The notes under the pieces: model-generated | The model's input: the letters and a program-made list of their open reading frames with translations, nothing else | The model's database searches: none | What the model was told of the DNA's origin: nothing | In this document: one piece after another, positions 5,594-6,692 of the stretch | How the letters are laid out: each line of letters begins with the position of its first letter | Position numbering within the stretch: the first letter of the stretch is position 1 | Position numbers and translations under genes: made by a program | Assembly (NCBI GenBank): GCA_021777635.1 | Contig: JAJYDI010000105.1 | Location: 1 to 6,692, forward strand | Origin: Pseudomonadota bacterium | Lineage (GTDB): Bacteria; Pseudomonadota; Gammaproteobacteria; Xanthomonadales; Rhodanobacteraceae | Direction: 5' to 3' | Length of the DNA stretch: 6,692 nucleotides

Positions 5594-5839
5594 ATGGATC
5601 CCCGCCATAAACGCCTCATTTGGCGCTGTCGTCGCGGCACGCGCGAACTGGACACTCTGCTCGGGGGCTGGTTGCGGGAGGATTTCGCCACGGCCGACGC
5701 AGCCGATCGGGCGGCCTTCGAAAGCCTGCTCGAGCAGCAGGATCCGGATCTCTGGGACTGGCTGATGGCGCGGATGCCTGCCCCGCGCGCCGACTGGCAG
5801 ATGATCATCAATGCGATCCGTGCCCGACATCAACTTTAA
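5594..5839 (+). CDS. sdhE: FAD assembly factor SdhE (YgfY/CptB family)
   Basis: The protein has 81 residues, normal for the family. RCRRGTRELD (11-20) contains the RGxxE motif (R14, G15, E18) required for flavinylation of SdhA. The DPDLWDWL segment (50-57) matches the E. coli DPDLFNWL helix. SdhE, homologous to mitochondrial SDHAF2, binds SdhA and promotes covalent FAD attachment, so its place after sdhCDAB fits directly. The ATG at 5594 gives the canonical start MDPRHKRLIW. A GTG at 5549 would add 15 residues not found in the family. There is no purine-rich SD before the ATG: the upstream bases are pyrimidine-rich and consist of the right arm of the inverted repeat. In E. coli the homologue was also named antitoxin CptB, but the enzyme-maturation role is better supported. 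Its usual partner gene follows as a remnant. Confidence 0.94.
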   Translation: MDPRHKRLIWRCRRGTRELDTLLGGWLREDFATADAADRAAFESLLEQQDPDLWDWLMARMPAPRADWQMIINAIRARHQL

Positions 5840-6058
5840 GCTGGAACCCTCGCCGCACGCGCTGATCCACCTGCCTGCACTGACCTTGGCAGCGAGGCCG
5901 AGGCGACGGTCAGCGGCCGCCGCTCAGGCCCGCTGACCGTGCTGGCGCTGACCTTGCGCGATCTCCGGCTACGCGTGCGTCTGTGGCCCGAGCAGATGGA
6001 TGCCGATCGCCGCCGGCGTCTGCGCATGCGTCTGTCGGTGCCGTCCGGCGCCCGCTGA
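5811..6058 (+). pseudogene. Decayed ygfX (cptA)-like gene, internal deletion plus frame change
   Basis: Two pieces of a YgfX-type protein lie in different frames. The first starts at ATG 5811, overlapping the sdhE end, and reads MRSVPDINFKLEPSPHALIH, like the N-terminus of xanthomonad YgfX proteins. It then degenerates into Arg/Ala and stops at 5936. The second, in another frame and open from the sdhE stop to TGA 6056-6058, reads GPLTVLALTLRDLRLRVRLW then PEQMDADRRRRLRMRL, matching the C-terminal LWPDxxxADxxRRLRxRL region of the family. The two membrane helices that normally lie between are missing. Full-length homologues are around 135-150 residues. YgfX is a membrane protein usually encoded next to sdhE. 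Identification rests on the C-terminal motif, the N-terminal LEPS and the position; the exact deletion point, near 5880, is a guess. A sequencing error alone would not restore the missing helices. Confidence 0.6.
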
Positions 6059-6148
6059 GGTCGCCCGCCGCTTGCCGCGTCATCACCCTTCGGGCACTCT
6101 GCCGCGGCCCTGCGGTCCAAGCCCCGCATCCTCGTCGGCCGCCTTACC

Positions 6149-6692
6149 ATGTTTCGACCCCTGAGCCTGTTCATCGGTCTGCGCTACACGCGGGCCAAGC
6201 GTCGCAATCACTTCATCTCGTTCATCTCGCTGGTGTCGATGATGGGTATCGCAATCGGCGTAACCGCGCTGATCGCGGTGATCTCGGTGATGAACGGCTT
6301 CGACCACGAGCTCAAATCGCGCATCCTCGGCATGACCGCGGAGGCCACCGTCAGCGGTATCGACGGATCCATCCGCGACTGGCCGCGAGCAGTCCGGCTG
6401 GCCGAGCAGACGCCGCACGTGATCGCCGCGGCACCCTACGTCGACAACTTTGCCCTGCTCGACGGCCAGCGCAGCCAAGGCGCGGTGGTGCGCGGCATCC
6501 TGCCCGCCGACGAGGCGCGCGTCTCTGACATCGCCGGCAAGGTTGTGCAGGGCTCGCTAGGCCGGTTGACGCCAGGTAGCTGGAACATCGCCTTAGGCCG
6601 CGATCTGGCATTGGCTCTGGGGGTGAACGTCGGCGACAAGCTCGTGCTGATCGCGCCGCAAGTCACGGCGACGCCGATCGGCGCGGTCCCGC
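6149..6692 (+). CDS. lolC: LolC/LolE-family lipoprotein-releasing ABC transporter permease, N-terminal part
   Basis: The first 181 codons are present; the gene runs off the right edge (the family is about 410 residues). The start MFRPLSLFIGLRYTRAKRRN and the following HFISFISLVSMMGIAIGVTA are near-canonical for LolC/LolE. Residues 22-48 form the first transmembrane helix, followed by MNGFDHELKSRILG (48-61). The periplasmic domain then begins, with the family-typical VRGI (114-117) and RDLALALGVNVGDKL (151-165). LolCDE extracts lipoproteins from the inner membrane and passes them to LolA. From this part I cannot separate LolC from LolE or a merged LolF-type permease; the symbol is the usual family label. 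The ATG has no strong SD. There is no clear promoter in the 90-nt gap before it, so it may be co-transcribed with the upstream genes. Confidence 0.92.
   Translation, partial: MFRPLSLFIGLRYTRAKRRNHFISFISLVSMMGIAIGVTALIAVISVMNGFDHELKSRILGMTAEATVSGIDGSIRDWPRAVRLAEQTPHVIAAAPYVDNFALLDGQRSQGAVVRGILPADEARVSDIAGKVVQGSLGRLTPGSWNIALGRDLALALGVNVGDKLVLIAPQVTATPIGAVP

Noticed and set aside
5594..6058. An active CptB/CptA (YgfY/YgfX) toxin-antitoxin module.
   Set aside because: The ygfX part lacks its membrane helices and is split between frames, so no functional toxin can be made as written. SdhE is better explained by its role in SdhA flavinylation.

Overview
The window is G+C-rich DNA (roughly two thirds by eye) from a proteobacterium. 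The gene content and order point to a gammaproteobacterium of the Xanthomonadales/Lysobacterales type. This is a family-level inference; the sequence alone does not give a species. The centrepiece is a complete succinate dehydrogenase (respiratory complex II) operon, sdhC-sdhD-sdhA-sdhB. Its membrane subunits and N-terminal motifs resemble the alphaproteobacterial/mitochondrial type more than the E. coli type. Maturation genes flank it.

Layout, left to right. Positions 1-365 (minus) hold the start of a secreted SleB-type cell wall hydrolase that runs off the left edge. Positions 366-756 hold no convincing gene, only several short hairpins. Positions 757-1593 (minus) hold ygfZ, a folate-binding Fe-S maturation protein homologous to mitochondrial IBA57. 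A 56-bp divergent control region (1594-1649) contains a 19-bp dyad. On the plus strand follow a 53-residue DUF1674/SDHAF4-like protein (1650-1811), sdhC (1894-2286), sdhD (2283-2669), sdhA (2675-4462), a 176-nt spacer with a strong hairpin, sdhB (4639-5424), a 169-nt spacer built as a nested inverted repeat, and sdhE (5594-5839). Next comes a decayed ygfX remnant (5811-6058), then the first 181 codons of a LolC/LolE lipoprotein-export permease (6149 to the right edge).

How the parts fit: SdhC and SdhD anchor the enzyme and hold heme b and the quinone site. SdhA oxidises succinate with covalent FAD, and SdhB carries electrons through three Fe-S clusters. SdhE promotes flavinylation of SdhA. 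The SDHAF4-like protein is expected to chaperone flavinylated SdhA, and YgfZ supports Fe-S enzymes. The locus therefore collects bacterial counterparts of three mitochondrial factors that affect complex II (SDHAF2, SDHAF4, IBA57) around the structural genes.

The points most worth a second look are this maturation cluster, the 153-bp nested inverted repeat with a minus-strand terminator/attenuator before sdhE, the eroded ygfX gene, and the dyad in the divergent promoter region. I found no CRISPR array, tRNA, rRNA, transposase or phage gene. Nothing here shows a wholly new system.
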